NCBI RefSeq assembly: GCF_004323185.1
Contig: NZ_NAPS01000001.1
Span: forward strand, 420,865 to 480,874
Length of the DNA: 60,010 bases
Direction: 5' to 3'
Source of the DNA: Westiellopsis prolifica IICB1
GTDB lineage: Bacteria; Cyanobacteriota; Cyanobacteriia; Cyanobacteriales; Nostocaceae
Shown here: positions 46,852 to 56,588 of the stretch, piece after piece
How positions within the stretch are numbered: position 1 is the stretch's first letter
How the letters are laid out: the number at the start of each line of letters is the position of its first letter
Made by a program: the position numbers and the translations under genes
The notes under the pieces: model-generated
Database searches by the model: none
Told to the model about the DNA's origin: nothing
What the model saw: the letters and a program-made list of their open reading frames with translations, nothing else

Positions 46852-48165
46852 ATGATTATTGTCGATCGCGCTTTAGCTGCTCGTGCAGAAGCAGGGAACC
46901 CGGTAAAAGTCGGTATGATTGGTGCAGGCTTTATGGGTCGGGGAATTGCCAATCAAATTGCTAACTCTGTTCCTGGTATGGAATTAGTAGCGATCTCTAA
47001 CCGCAATGTTGATGCAGCAAAACGAGCTTATTCTGAAGCAGGTATTGAAAATTTTCAAGTCGCTAACAGTGTGGGTGAATTGGAAGCTGCGATCGCCACT
47101 GGGGGTTATGCTGTCACCGAAGATGCGATGTTACTTTGCCGTACGGAAGGAATTGATGCCTTAATAGAAGTTACCGGTGCTGTGGAGTTTGGCGCTCATG
47201 TGATTATGGAAGCGATCGCTCATCGTAAGCACGTGATTATGATGAATGCTGAACTTGATGGTACTATCGGTTCTATTTTGAAAGTTTACGCTGACAAAGC
47301 TGGTGTGATTCTCTCTGCTTGCGATGGTGATCAGCCAGGAGTACAAATGAATCTTTACCGCTTTGTGAAAAGTATTGGTTTAACTCCTCTATTATGTGGT
47401 AATATCAAGGGTTTACAAGACCCGTATCGCAACCCCACTACCCAAGAAGCATTTGCCAAGCGTTGGGGACAAAAAGCGCATATGGTGACTAGCTTTGCTG
47501 ATGGTACAAAAATTTCCTTCGAGCAAGCGATCGTTGCCAATGGTACAGGTATGAAGGTTGCCAAGCGGGGAATGCTGGGATATGACTTTAATGGTCACGT
47601 TGATGAAATGACCAAAATGTATGACGTTGACCAACTTAAAGAACTCGGTGGTATTGTTGATTATGTAGTTGGTGCCAAACCAGGACCAGGAGTATTTGTT
47701 TTTGGTACTCACGATGATCCCAAGCAACAGCATTACCTCAACTTGTACAAATTAGGTGAAGGTCCACTGTATAGCTTCTACACCCCTTATCACCTTTGCC
47801 ATTTTGAAGTACCGTTGTCAGTTGCTCGTGCTGTTCTCTTCCAAGATTATGTGTTGAGTCCCTTGGGCGCTCCTATTGTTGATGTTGTCACCACCGCCAA
47901 AATTGACTTGAAAGCAGGAGAAACTTTGGATGGCATTGGCTACTATATGACCTACGGACAATGTGAAAACTCTAACATAGTCCAAGAGCAAAATCTCTTG
48001 CCAATGGGTTTAGCTGAAGGATGTCGTCTGAAACGGGATATTTCCAAGGATCAAGTTCTTACCTACGATGATGTTGAACTACCAGAGGGTAGACTTTGTG
48101 ATCAACTTAGAGCAGAACAAAACGCCTATTTCGCTTCTTCTAAAATCTTGACAGCTGTTGGGTAA
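46852..48165 (+). CDS. NAD(P)-dependent oxidoreductase with SAF domain
   Basis: A 437-residue protein with an N-terminal Rossmann fold (VGMIGAGFMGRGIANQIANS, about residues 20-39), a homoserine-dehydrogenase-like middle (TGAVEFGAHVIMEAIAHRKH; GDQPGVQMNLYRF) and a C-terminal SAF/AFP-like domain (about 350-437; AEGCRLKRDISKDQVLTYDD). Proteins of this architecture sit in sugar-modification gene clusters and are thought to act on branched or deoxy sugars; the substrate here is unknown. AGGAG precedes the ATG at a ten-base spacing. A terminator-like hairpin follows. Confidence 0.88.
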   Translation: MIIVDRALAARAEAGNPVKVGMIGAGFMGRGIANQIANSVPGMELVAISNRNVDAAKRAYSEAGIENFQVANSVGELEAAIATGGYAVTEDAMLLCRTEGIDALIEVTGAVEFGAHVIMEAIAHRKHVIMMNAELDGTIGSILKVYADKAGVILSACDGDQPGVQMNLYRFVKSIGLTPLLCGNIKGLQDPYRNPTTQEAFAKRWGQKAHMVTSFADGTKISFEQAIVANGTGMKVAKRGMLGYDFNGHVDEMTKMYDVDQLKELGGIVDYVVGAKPGPGVFVFGTHDDPKQQHYLNLYKLGEGPLYSFYTPYHLCHFEVPLSVARAVLFQDYVLSPLGAPIVDVVTTAKIDLKAGETLDGIGYYMTYGQCENSNIVQEQNLLPMGLAEGCRLKRDISKDQVLTYDDVELPEGRLCDQLRAEQNAYFASSKILTAVG

Positions 48166-48207
48166 GTAGGTTAAAGCCCGATAGAGGTAGCAGCAATACT
48201 TCTTAAT

Positions 48208-48260
48208 TCAGGGGGAAAGGGAAAATGATGGATGTTTATCCTTTTCCCCTTTGTTTTTTG
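48208..48260 (+). terminator. Probable terminator after the SAF oxidoreductase
   Basis: GGGGGAAAGGG pairs imperfectly with CCTTTTCCCC and is followed by TTTGTTTTTTG. It would close the rfbF-to-oxidoreductase block. Confidence 0.6.
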
Positions 48261-48273
48261 CATTTTCAAAAAA

Positions 48274-48395
48274 TTAATTGGCGTTGCTGATTTCATGTAT
48301 AAAATGATTTTAGGTAATGCCAAAACCTTTGTACTAGACGCGATATATCGCGTCTCTACACTAGATTCATCCCGCGATTCAGCAACGCCAGTTAA
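48274..48395. mobile_element. TGGCGTTGCTGA miniature element
   Basis: A 122-bp unit with terminal repeats TTAATTGGCGTTGCTGA (48274-48290) and TCAGCAACGCCAGTTAA (48379-48395), one mismatch. The interior carries the palindrome AGACGCGATATATCGCGTCT at 48336-48355. No coding capacity. Confidence 0.8.
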
Positions 48396-49382
48396 TTTCA
48401 TACGACAGAATTGGTCAGAATCGCGATAACTAGTTTTTTTATATACTCGTATTTCCAATTAAAAAAGTAATATACTGAAACTCCTTACACAGTTCGTAGT
48501 TAAGCATAAATTAGACACTGCTGGACTAAAAACACTATCTAAATTATAGATACTAAAACCACTGAATTAGCCAATTTCGCCCATTGTGGCTATTTTTACT
48601 CAAAATAATGGATATGTCTCAATAAATGCAGCGGTTCGGTTCAAAAGAAAAAACTGATGTGATGAATCGGTTTGCGATCGCAGCATTTATACTCGGTTAC
48701 GAATTTTACCAGTTCTTAAATACCCGATGAGATTAATTAAATTTACAGTTTAATGAAATATCTGCAAAAATAATAAAAATTTATCATAAACGCATGTATC
48801 CTTAGTGAATACGCTATTCAAGATAGTGTAAATTGGGGTATCTCGTAATTACTTACTTGCAAAAATTAAAATTTCCGTAAACGAGATCATATACTACTAA
48901 ACATTTTCTCTAATTTCAAGGAAAATTTTGATATGACGGCTTTAAAAAGGCTAAAAGCGTTAATTACTTTATCACGTATGTCAAGTTTTCACAAATTACC
49001 ACTCTGGTCACTTGACAAATTAGCAATAGACTTATCGCAAAATTTCTCTAATTGCTCAATAGGTAACAATACAGGTAAAAACCATCATATATCTTTATCT
49101 AGTAAACAAGTACGATGGATAGATTTTTGAGATTCAGTGATTAAGCCATACAAAGCCATTAACAAACCCATAGCCTCTTGTTTGTTAATTCTGCAACACT
49201 TCATCATAATTTTACAAAAACTGGAATTTACAGAGAAGTTTTTTAAAAATTAAAAAATATTTCAGGATTTTCCTGTCTACAGATTGTATTTACGACGTGT
49301 CTATAAATAATAAAGCGTGAGTATGGTGTTAATAATTAATTTTTTGATTACTGCCGTTGTATAGAGTTAATTTACAAAAAAT
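48396..49382. other. Long spacer before the GT4 gene
   Basis: Nearly 1 kb, AT-rich, and likely to contain the promoter of the GT4-wzc unit. A 65-residue frame at 48933-49130 with AAGGA before its ATG is the only possible small gene and is not called. No recognised regulator site. Confidence 0.4.
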
Positions 49383-50483
49383 ATGAAAGTAGCTTTAGTA
49401 CATGATTACTTAACCCAGCGAGGCGGCGCCGAAAGAGTCTTTGAATTGCTTTGTAAACGCTACCCCCAAGCAGATATATACACCTCTTTGTATGATCCTC
49501 AGCAAACCATCGACTTGGGTGAACGGATTGTCAACACAACTTTTTTGCAAAATGTTCCTGGCGCTGCAAAATATTTTCGCCTTATGGCCCCTTTTTATTT
49601 TCCAGCCTTTCGCGCTTTAGATTTACAGGAATATGATTTGATTATCAGCAGTAGCACCAGCTTCGCTAAAGCAGTACGTAAAAACCCTTCAGCCAAGCAT
49701 ATTTGCTTTTGTCATAACATTACTCGTTTTTTATGGGATACAGAAACATACTTACGGGAGTACGGAGATTATAGATATTTTGCTCCTTTAATCGAGCAAG
49801 TTTTTCAAGTAATGAGAAAGGTAGATCTTGCATATGCACAAGAACCAGACCTTTACATAGCAAATTCGAGCGTTGTAGCTCGCCGTATTCAAACAACTTA
49901 CGGGAAAAAAGCTATTGTTATTAATTATCCTATTGATACTAGTAAGTTTGTTTTCGCAAAATCTAAAGAAGATTATTATCTAGCTTCGGCTCGGATGATT
50001 AGCTACAAACGTCTTGATATAATAGTGGAAGCTTTTAATTGGCTGGGATGGCGGTTATTAATATCAGGGAATGGTCCAGAGCGAGAACGATTACAATCAA
50101 AAGCTCTTAGCAATATAGAGTTTTTAGGACACGTCACAGATAGCCAACGTACGCAATTATTCGCTAAAGCTAAGTCTATCATAGTAGCCGCTCTAGAAGA
50201 CTATGGATTAGTTCCAGTAGAGGCTAATGCTAGTGGAACACCAGTCATCGCCTATGGAGCAGGTGGAGTCTTGGATACTCAAATACCCGGTAAAACAGGA
50301 GTATTTTTTAAGAGGCAAACACCTGAATCACTTCAAACCGCTCTACTAGAAGCCAAGGAAATTCATTGGGATTACGAAGATATTCGTAATCATGCAGTGG
50401 CAAACTTTTCAGAGGAAGCTTTCTTTAGTAAAGTTGAGCAAGTTGTTGATCAAGCTTGTAATTTAAACAGTTCACTAGTTTGA
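49383..50483 (+). CDS. Glycosyltransferase family 4 (HEP cluster)
   Basis: A 366-residue GT-B fold glycosyltransferase. HDYLTQRGGAERVFELL (about residues 7-23) opens the acceptor half, with CHNITRFLWDTETY; the donor-sugar site is ASARMISYKRLDIIVEAF, ISGNGPERERL and EDYGLVPVEANASGTPV with the retaining-enzyme E-x7-E pattern. It is 24 bases before the wzc-like gene and should be in one transcript. Corresponds to the glycosyltransferase in front of the Wzc-like gene in the Anabaena HEP island. Confidence 0.94.
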   Translation: MKVALVHDYLTQRGGAERVFELLCKRYPQADIYTSLYDPQQTIDLGERIVNTTFLQNVPGAAKYFRLMAPFYFPAFRALDLQEYDLIISSSTSFAKAVRKNPSAKHICFCHNITRFLWDTETYLREYGDYRYFAPLIEQVFQVMRKVDLAYAQEPDLYIANSSVVARRIQTTYGKKAIVINYPIDTSKFVFAKSKEDYYLASARMISYKRLDIIVEAFNWLGWRLLISGNGPERERLQSKALSNIEFLGHVTDSQRTQLFAKAKSIIVAALEDYGLVPVEANASGTPVIAYGAGGVLDTQIPGKTGVFFKRQTPESLQTALLEAKEIHWDYEDIRNHAVANFSEEAFFSKVEQVVDQACNLNSSLV

Positions 50484-50507
50484 CTTGTTAGCTGAGGAAT
50501 AGTAAAC

Positions 50508-52736
50508 GTGATTCAATCCAGTCTGAGTCCCCATGTAAATCCAGTTAATGAAACAGAACCGGGTTATGGGCAAATTTTTGCGGTTCTTATCCGCAGACTT
50601 CCTTGGTTTTTAGTAGTATTTGTTACTTGTATTGCTGGTGCAGCTTTGATCACGAAAAGAACACCACCAACATACAAAAGCTCAATGCAGCTGTTAGTAG
50701 AACCTAACTACAAACAAAATACGCAAGGAGCAACAACTAGTAGTAATTTTACTGATTCTAATGTCGTTGTTGATACTGCTACTCAGCTTAATATTATGCA
50801 GAGTTCGGCGCTGATTCAAAAAGCAGTCGATAAACTCAAGCCTGAGTATCCAGATATAACAACTGATCAGATTCAGGGAGCTTTGGTATTAAATCAATTA
50901 AGAACAAGAGAAGACAATCTTGCTACCAATATTTTTCAAGCCGATTATACCGATATAGATCCAGATAAAACAGAAAGAGTTCTAAATGCAATTAGACAAG
51001 TATATTTGGAATATAACAGACAACAACAAGCCGAGCGTTTAAGAAAAGGTCTAAGAGTTGTTCAGCAACAGTTAAGAGATACAGTAGAAGAAGTAAATAA
51101 AGCAGAAGCAAACTTGCAGCGCTTCCGCAGAAATCAAAATTTAATTGACCCAGAAGCACAAGCAGAATCTCTGGAAGAAAATTTAAACGCTATTCTTCAA
51201 GACCGACGCACAACTCGCGCTCAGTATGAAGAGGCTAGAGCTCGTTACGCATCTTTGCAACAACAGTTGCAGAGTACTCCACAGAATGCTCTTGTAGAAG
51301 CGCGTTTGAGTCAGTCTACACGTTACCAAGCACTACTCAACGAAATTCAAAGAACGCAATTGGCTTTAGCGCAGGAACGCTTGCGCTTCACCGATCAAGC
51401 CCCCAGTGTGATTAAGTTAGTAGAACAACTCCAAAAACAGAAAGAGTTATTACAACAAGAAGCAGGAAACACTCTGGGAGGACAACAGGGTAACACCAAC
51501 GCATCAGGAGGTAATCTCCTCAACCAAGGACAGAAAAGCGAAATAGATTTAACTCTTGCTGGTCAGTTAGTAGAGACACAAACAAATTTACTAGCTTTGG
51601 CAGCTCGTGACCAAAGTTTAGCTAAGAAGGAACAACAAGTACGCGATGAGCTTAAAAGCTTCCCTGCTAAGTTAGCAGAGTATAGTCGTCTACAACCGCA
51701 AATCCTACTTGGTCGTGAAAGATTGCAAGAACTGTTAAAAGCACAACAACAGTTACAGCAGGAACTTGACAAAGGAGGATTTAACTGGGAAGTTGTGGAA
51801 CCACCTCGTAAGGGTATTTTTATGGGTCCCAACCTCAATCAAAATTTGATGCTGGGTGCAGTTGTTGGGCTGATGTTAGGAGGTGTAGCTGCTTTTATTC
51901 GTGACGCGTCTGATGATTCTGTTCATACGACTGCTGAACTAGAAAGACAGACTTCTTTACCTGTATTGGGAAGTACTCCCAAGTTACCACCTGCTAAAAC
52001 TAGAGAATCAGTCTTCAAATTACCCTTTGGTAAGCCTGAGGTGCTTGCACCTTGGACAATTCAAGTTCTGCAATCTCCTCCACGTTGGGAATCACTGGAT
52101 CTGATTTATAAGAATATTGAACTTTTAAATTCAGTTTCCACCTTCAAATCTTTGATGGTCACTTCAGCATTACCTGATGAAGGTAAATCAGGTTTAGCTT
52201 TAGGTCTAGCGATGAGTGCTGCTCGTTTACATAAACGAGTGTTACTCATTGATGCTAACTTACGCTCTCCCAACCTGCACAAACAACTCAATCTTCCCAA
52301 CGAACAAGGACTTTCTACTTTATTGGTGAGTGAGTCTACTCTACCAAATCAGATTAGTATTCCTTCGGCAGGCTCATCCTACATAGATATTTTGACTGCG
52401 GGTCCCGCACCAGCTGATCCAGCTAATTTGTTGAGTTCTCCTCGTATGGAAGAATTGATGGCTGCCTTTGAAGAGAATTATGATTTGGTAATAGTAGATG
52501 CTCCTCCAGTTCTTGGTTTAGTTGATGCTCTACTCACAGCTTCAGCTTGTCGCAGTGTGATCATGGTAGCTAGCATTGGTAGAGTCACCAGGACTCAACT
52601 GGCACAAGCTACAGCTATGCTCAGTAGATTAAATCTCATTGGTGTTGTGGCAAATGGAGTCTCAGATTCTGGCAGTACTTATGTACCTTATGCAAAACAA
52701 CACTCACTAGCATTGCAAAGAGCAATGGAAGAATAA
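50508..52736 (+). CDS. Wzc-like polysaccharide co-polymerase with BY-kinase domain
   Basis: A 742-residue inner-membrane protein. Wzz domain with two transmembrane helices (about 28-47 and 445-463) flanking a periplasmic coiled coil rich in Gln and Arg (about 170-430). The cytoplasmic BY-kinase domain has Walker A SALPDEGKSG, Walker A' LLIDANLRSP and Walker B LVIVDAPPVLG. It should control chain length and export of the polysaccharide. The C-terminus (YVPYAKQHSLALQRAMEE) has only two tyrosines, so the usual phosphorylated tyrosine cluster is missing. GTG start at 50508. Confidence 0.93.
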   Translation: MIQSSLSPHVNPVNETEPGYGQIFAVLIRRLPWFLVVFVTCIAGAALITKRTPPTYKSSMQLLVEPNYKQNTQGATTSSNFTDSNVVVDTATQLNIMQSSALIQKAVDKLKPEYPDITTDQIQGALVLNQLRTREDNLATNIFQADYTDIDPDKTERVLNAIRQVYLEYNRQQQAERLRKGLRVVQQQLRDTVEEVNKAEANLQRFRRNQNLIDPEAQAESLEENLNAILQDRRTTRAQYEEARARYASLQQQLQSTPQNALVEARLSQSTRYQALLNEIQRTQLALAQERLRFTDQAPSVIKLVEQLQKQKELLQQEAGNTLGGQQGNTNASGGNLLNQGQKSEIDLTLAGQLVETQTNLLALAARDQSLAKKEQQVRDELKSFPAKLAEYSRLQPQILLGRERLQELLKAQQQLQQELDKGGFNWEVVEPPRKGIFMGPNLNQNLMLGAVVGLMLGGVAAFIRDASDDSVHTTAELERQTSLPVLGSTPKLPPAKTRESVFKLPFGKPEVLAPWTIQVLQSPPRWESLDLIYKNIELLNSVSTFKSLMVTSALPDEGKSGLALGLAMSAARLHKRVLLIDANLRSPNLHKQLNLPNEQGLSTLLVSESTLPNQISIPSAGSSYIDILTAGPAPADPANLLSSPRMEELMAAFEENYDLVIVDAPPVLGLVDALLTASACRSVIMVASIGRVTRTQLAQATAMLSRLNLIGVVANGVSDSGSTYVPYAKQHSLALQRAMEE

Positions 52737-52763
52737 GCCAGCTAGATCAAAAATGGAAAATTC

Positions 52764-52796
52764 AGCGCTACTCCCATGGGGGTAGCGCTAGCTTTT
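52764..52796 (+). terminator. Rho-independent terminator after the wzc-like gene (first)
   Basis: AGCGCTACTCCC pairs with GGGGGTAGCGCT (52764-52789), followed by TTTTTG. Confidence 0.85.
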
Positions 52797-52820
52797 TGTT
52801 TATTAGCGTGGTTTTCCGTG

Positions 52821-52858
52821 TGTACAGACTAGCAGGTGCTAGTCTGTACAAATTTTTT
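52821..52858 (+). terminator. Rho-independent terminator after the wzc-like gene (second)
   Basis: A perfect 14-bp stem TGTACAGACTAGCA/TGCTAGTCTGTACA with a GG loop (52821-52850), then AATTTTTT. Confidence 0.85.
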
Positions 52859-53544
52859 CGCTAGATCAATTATCTGATCTGAACTGTATTGTACTTTAAG
52901 TAGACTTGGATTATTAGTCCAGACTTTACTAGCGGGCGAATAAATTTTTTACCTACACCCCTATACCCCTTTTCCGAAGTCAAAAATTTAAACGAGTTTT
53001 TGGTTCATGCTAAATAAATCCTACTTTCTTTGGCTGAAATTAGAGTTACTCGTAATAATTAAATTTTTGTAAATTTCCCAATATATGTAAACCAAAAATG
53101 ATTTTTAGGTGTGACAGCAGAGGAAATTCATAGGAACTTAATATTTTTTTGCGTAAAACCCAAGCTCCTTAAAGACTGAATAAAGAATTTGCTTTGACGA
53201 CCGCTATTTTTACTGAGTCTTATATCCTAGATATTGAAGCACATTAACTCAAAAACTCAAAGTACAAAATGGAAAAAATACTAAAATAAAAATCTAAATT
53301 TTTAGATCCGCTCTAAAAAATAACAAATATCTCGAAGTTATTATAAATATCATTCTCCTCAATCGGGAATTTAGGAAACAAGATGTGTAGATACTTAATA
53401 CGATAATTTATCAATTTATCTTGTTGACTAAAATCACCTTCAGACTTGGTTCCAAACAAATAAAGTAAATAAGATTCAGATTCTTTGGTGTAAAAGCCTT
53501 TGATATCAGACTAGGAATCTACCATAATTATAAGTATAAAACAT
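52859..53544. other. Promoter region of hepC
   Basis: About 690 bp between the tandem terminators and hepC. In Anabaena the hepC-hepA region has complex developmental promoters, so control sites are expected, but I cannot identify an individual NtcA, DevH or DevR box with confidence. No gene is seen. Confidence 0.45.
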
Positions 53545-54294
53545 ATGACTACTTCAATAATCTCACCACTAGATAACAGCTACACTGCAACTCAACAACA
53601 CAAAGGCGATCGCCACCCATACTGTACACTTGTATGGCGACGGGATCAGTTGTTAGTCAAGCCTCTAGGAAAAGTAAAGCAACCTTATCTGCCTGTATTA
53701 GATAATGAACAATCATTAGCAGATTGCTTGAAACGTTCTTCAGTGAAGTTAGTTCGTATAGATCCACAATTAGGTGAAGCGAAGTTAAATTTTTGGGCTA
53801 ATGCCTGTGAACAAGCATCAAAGCCTATATACTTACGTGTAGATTCCAGCAAAAAGTACCGTACATCAGAAAGTGCTTTATTGAAAGTCTTAAGAGGAAT
53901 GATTGATTGGATTGTAGCCTTACTGTTGTTGGTAGTCACAAGTCCACTTGCATTTATATTAGCATTCTCAATGCACTTATCTTCCTCTGAACCTGTTTTA
54001 CAAAGGGAATGGCATGTTGGCGAACGGGGTAAGTTATTTCGGGGATTTAAGTTCCGTGCCACGCCAGTGAGTAGAAAAACAGGATTGCACAATCTGCCAT
54101 TGTTACTAAATGTAGTGCGGGGTGAAATGAGTTTATCAGGACCCCGTTGCTGGACATTGGCAGAAGCACTGGAGTTAAGTGCTAAAGAACAACAACAGCT
54201 AAATCAGCTACCTGGAGTTGTGGGTTCATGGCAGGTAGAAGGAGCAGAGTCTAATCAGTTGATTCTGGATTCGGCAAATAGCTTCGAGATGTAA
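53545..54294 (+). CDS. hepC: HepC, heterocyst envelope polysaccharide sugar transferase
   Basis: A 249-residue protein. The C-terminal half has a bacterial sugar-transferase (undecaprenyl-phosphate glycosylphosphotransferase) domain: one hydrophobic helix (about 117-138), FRGFKFRATPVSR, NLPLLLNVVRGEMSLSGPRC and NQLPGVVGSWQVEGAESN. The first 100 residues (YCTLVWRRDQLLVKPLGKV) are specific to HepC. In Anabaena HepC is needed for the polysaccharide layer of heterocysts, probably loading the first sugar on a lipid. The domain is shorter than in WbaP-type enzymes. Expected to be developmentally induced. Confidence 0.92.
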   Translation: MTTSIISPLDNSYTATQQHKGDRHPYCTLVWRRDQLLVKPLGKVKQPYLPVLDNEQSLADCLKRSSVKLVRIDPQLGEAKLNFWANACEQASKPIYLRVDSSKKYRTSESALLKVLRGMIDWIVALLLLVVTSPLAFILAFSMHLSSSEPVLQREWHVGERGKLFRGFKFRATPVSRKTGLHNLPLLLNVVRGEMSLSGPRCWTLAEALELSAKEQQQLNQLPGVVGSWQVEGAESNQLILDSANSFEM

Positions 54295-54598
54295 CATTTA
54301 CATATTTGCTGGTCTATGTAGAGTAGGATGTTTACATCCTACTCATTACTCACATCTAAAGCAGGGTCAAAGACTCAGGACTATAGTCACTGATGTTCTC
54401 TAGCCTAATGTTTTATGAAAACTATCATATGGCCAGTAATTTCTTGATGGTACAAGAAAGCGGATAAATTCTGGGACTCAATCCGCAATCTAAAATCCAA
54501 AATCCAAAATTGTTTGACTCTGCTTTGTATTTTTGACTTGCTTGATACTTGCTTTATGATATTTTGCTCATACTCCAGAAGTTGTATAGAAAATAACT
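54295..54598. other. Spacer between hepC and hepA
   Basis: 304 bp. It contains the second copy of the GGTACAAGAAAGCGGATAAA repeat (54449-54486) followed by AAATCCAAAATCC units, and the hepA leader. No terminator is obvious. Confidence 0.5.
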
Positions 54599-56446
54599 AT
54601 GCCCCGAAAAATATCTCTACTTACCCGTAGATTACTGCAAGCTACTAGTTTTTGGAAAAACAACAGCTTCGTTTTAAGAGAGTTTAAAAACTTTCGACGG
54701 CTAATAATTGCTGCTTTGGTGTTCTCGTTTTTGGCGGCAACTTTTGAGGGTTTCGGTTTAGGTTTTTTACTTGCTTTTTTACAAAGCTTAACAACTCCCA
54801 ATGCCGAGCCTGTAAGAACAGGGATTCAATGGTTTGATGTGTCTATTTTAGGGGTTAACACCCTTCGTAATGAACGATTATACAGAATATCTGCTCTTAT
54901 TATCTTTACTACTTTTCTACGTATATCTCTGGGCTATACCGCTCAAATTTTCAATCAGTTTTGTGAAGTTCATTTAGCAGATAGTCTGTCTAAACGTATT
55001 TTTGAGCAGTTACAAGCTCAAAGTTTAGTCTATTTTGCCAAAAAGCGATCTGGTGAATTAATTGATGTTCTCACTACTGAAATTTTAAGAGTAAGACAGA
55101 TATTTGGAGGTTTAGCTTTTCTAACCACCAGAGCTTTAACTTTATTTATTTATTCTATATCACTGTTTGTCTTATCATGGCAGCTCACAGTTTTTTCATT
55201 TCTATTATTTAGTCTTGTAGCTGTTGGTATTTCCACACTAAATAAACGAATTAGAGAAATTAGTTTTGGCATTTCTATCGCTAACGGGAAATTTACTTCC
55301 ATAGCTTTAGAATTTCTCAACGGTATCCGCACAGTCCAGGCATCTTCTACTCAAGACTTTGAGCGGAAAAGATTTTATAATGCCAGCGAAAATGTCGTCC
55401 AAGCATGGAAAAAGAACTTTTTAATTTCTAATATTCCTAAACCTGCTGCGGAAGCTTCCTTGACAATGATCATGATTGGCATGATTATTTTTGTCACCAC
55501 TAGTAATTTCATGGAGATCGGCGAATTATTGACTTTCTTCTTTGTGCTGCTTCGGATTATGCCAATGATTCAAGATCTCAATGGCACAACAGCATTTATT
55601 AGTAGTCAAGGAGGAGCAATAGATAATATTCAAAATTTACTGAAGCCTGATGATAAAGTTTACTTTCAAAATGGCAAAATTGAATTTCGGGAGTTACAAA
55701 GAGCAATTGATGTAGTCTCTGTAGATTTTGGCTACGATCGCGAAAGTTTAGTTTTGCATAACGTCACCCTTTCTATAGAGAAAGGCAAAATGACAGCACT
55801 GGTTGGATCTACGGGTGCTGGAAAATCAACCCTAGCTGATTTGATCCCTCGCTTCCACGATCCCACAGAAGGAAAGGTTTTGGTAGACGGAGTCGATGTC
55901 CGAGAATTTGAGATTGATTCTTGGCGGCGAAAAATGGCTGTAGTCAGTCAAGATACATTTATTTTTAACACCTCTATTCGTAACAATATTGCCTACGGAA
56001 CAACGGGGGTAACTCAAGCAGAAATTCGAGAAGCTGCACGTTTAGCAAATGCACTTGAATTTATTGAAGAAATGCCCGAAGGTTTTGATACAGTATTAGG
56101 CGATCGCGGTGTACGCTTATCTGGTGGACAAAGACAGCGAATTGCCATTGCTAGAGCCTTATTACGCAATCCCCAAATTCTCATTTTAGATGAAGCCACA
56201 AGTGCTTTAGATTCCGTCACAGAAAAGTTAATTCAGGAATCTCTGGAAAAACTTGCTGTTGGTCGAACCGTGATTGCGATCGCTCACCGTCTTTCTACGA
56301 TCGCCAAAGCAGATAAAGTCGTTGTACTAGAACACGGTCGTGTTGTAGAACAAGGCAATTACCAAGATTTGCTAGAACAACGTGGCAAACTCTGGAAATA
56401 TCATCAGGCGCAATACGAATCTAATCAGGGTACTTCCACCACTTAG
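54599..56446 (+). CDS. hepA: HepA, ABC exporter of heterocyst envelope polysaccharide
   Basis: A 615-residue type-I ABC half-transporter: six transmembrane segments (about 30-330; first FRRLIIAALVFSFLAATFEG) and a C-terminal ATPase with Walker A GSTGAGKST (about 403), signature LSGGQRQRIAIARALL, Walker B ILILDEATSALDS and H-loop AIAHRLSTIAKAD. HepA of Anabaena is an MsbA-type transporter required for the envelope polysaccharide layer and for aerobic nitrogen fixation. Placement next to hepC and before GT2 genes matches. ATG start; no strong ribosome site. Confidence 0.94.
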   Translation: MPRKISLLTRRLLQATSFWKNNSFVLREFKNFRRLIIAALVFSFLAATFEGFGLGFLLAFLQSLTTPNAEPVRTGIQWFDVSILGVNTLRNERLYRISALIIFTTFLRISLGYTAQIFNQFCEVHLADSLSKRIFEQLQAQSLVYFAKKRSGELIDVLTTEILRVRQIFGGLAFLTTRALTLFIYSISLFVLSWQLTVFSFLLFSLVAVGISTLNKRIREISFGISIANGKFTSIALEFLNGIRTVQASSTQDFERKRFYNASENVVQAWKKNFLISNIPKPAAEASLTMIMIGMIIFVTTSNFMEIGELLTFFFVLLRIMPMIQDLNGTTAFISSQGGAIDNIQNLLKPDDKVYFQNGKIEFRELQRAIDVVSVDFGYDRESLVLHNVTLSIEKGKMTALVGSTGAGKSTLADLIPRFHDPTEGKVLVDGVDVREFEIDSWRRKMAVVSQDTFIFNTSIRNNIAYGTTGVTQAEIREAARLANALEFIEEMPEGFDTVLGDRGVRLSGGQRQRIAIARALLRNPQILILDEATSALDSVTEKLIQESLEKLAVGRTVIAIAHRLSTIAKADKVVVLEHGRVVEQGNYQDLLEQRGKLWKYHQAQYESNQGTSTT

Positions 56447-56588
56447 CTATTGACCTGCCTCATTATATATGAGGCTTGAAATTTAAACTAAGTGTTTATT
56501 CTGTAAAATCAGCCTCAATCTTCCTCAAAAGGTTGCGGAAAATTTGCTCAATTTATCAACCTTCTAATCTCAAGTTAATAAAACTCAA

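Noticed and set aside
48933-49130. 65-codon plus-strand open frame with AAGGA upstream
   Set aside because: The ribosome site is plausible, but the sequence shows no conserved motif; evidence is too thin to call a gene.
54599-56446. Lipid A flippase MsbA
   Set aside because: Domain plan is the same, but position between hepC and GT2 genes in HEP order points to HepA.
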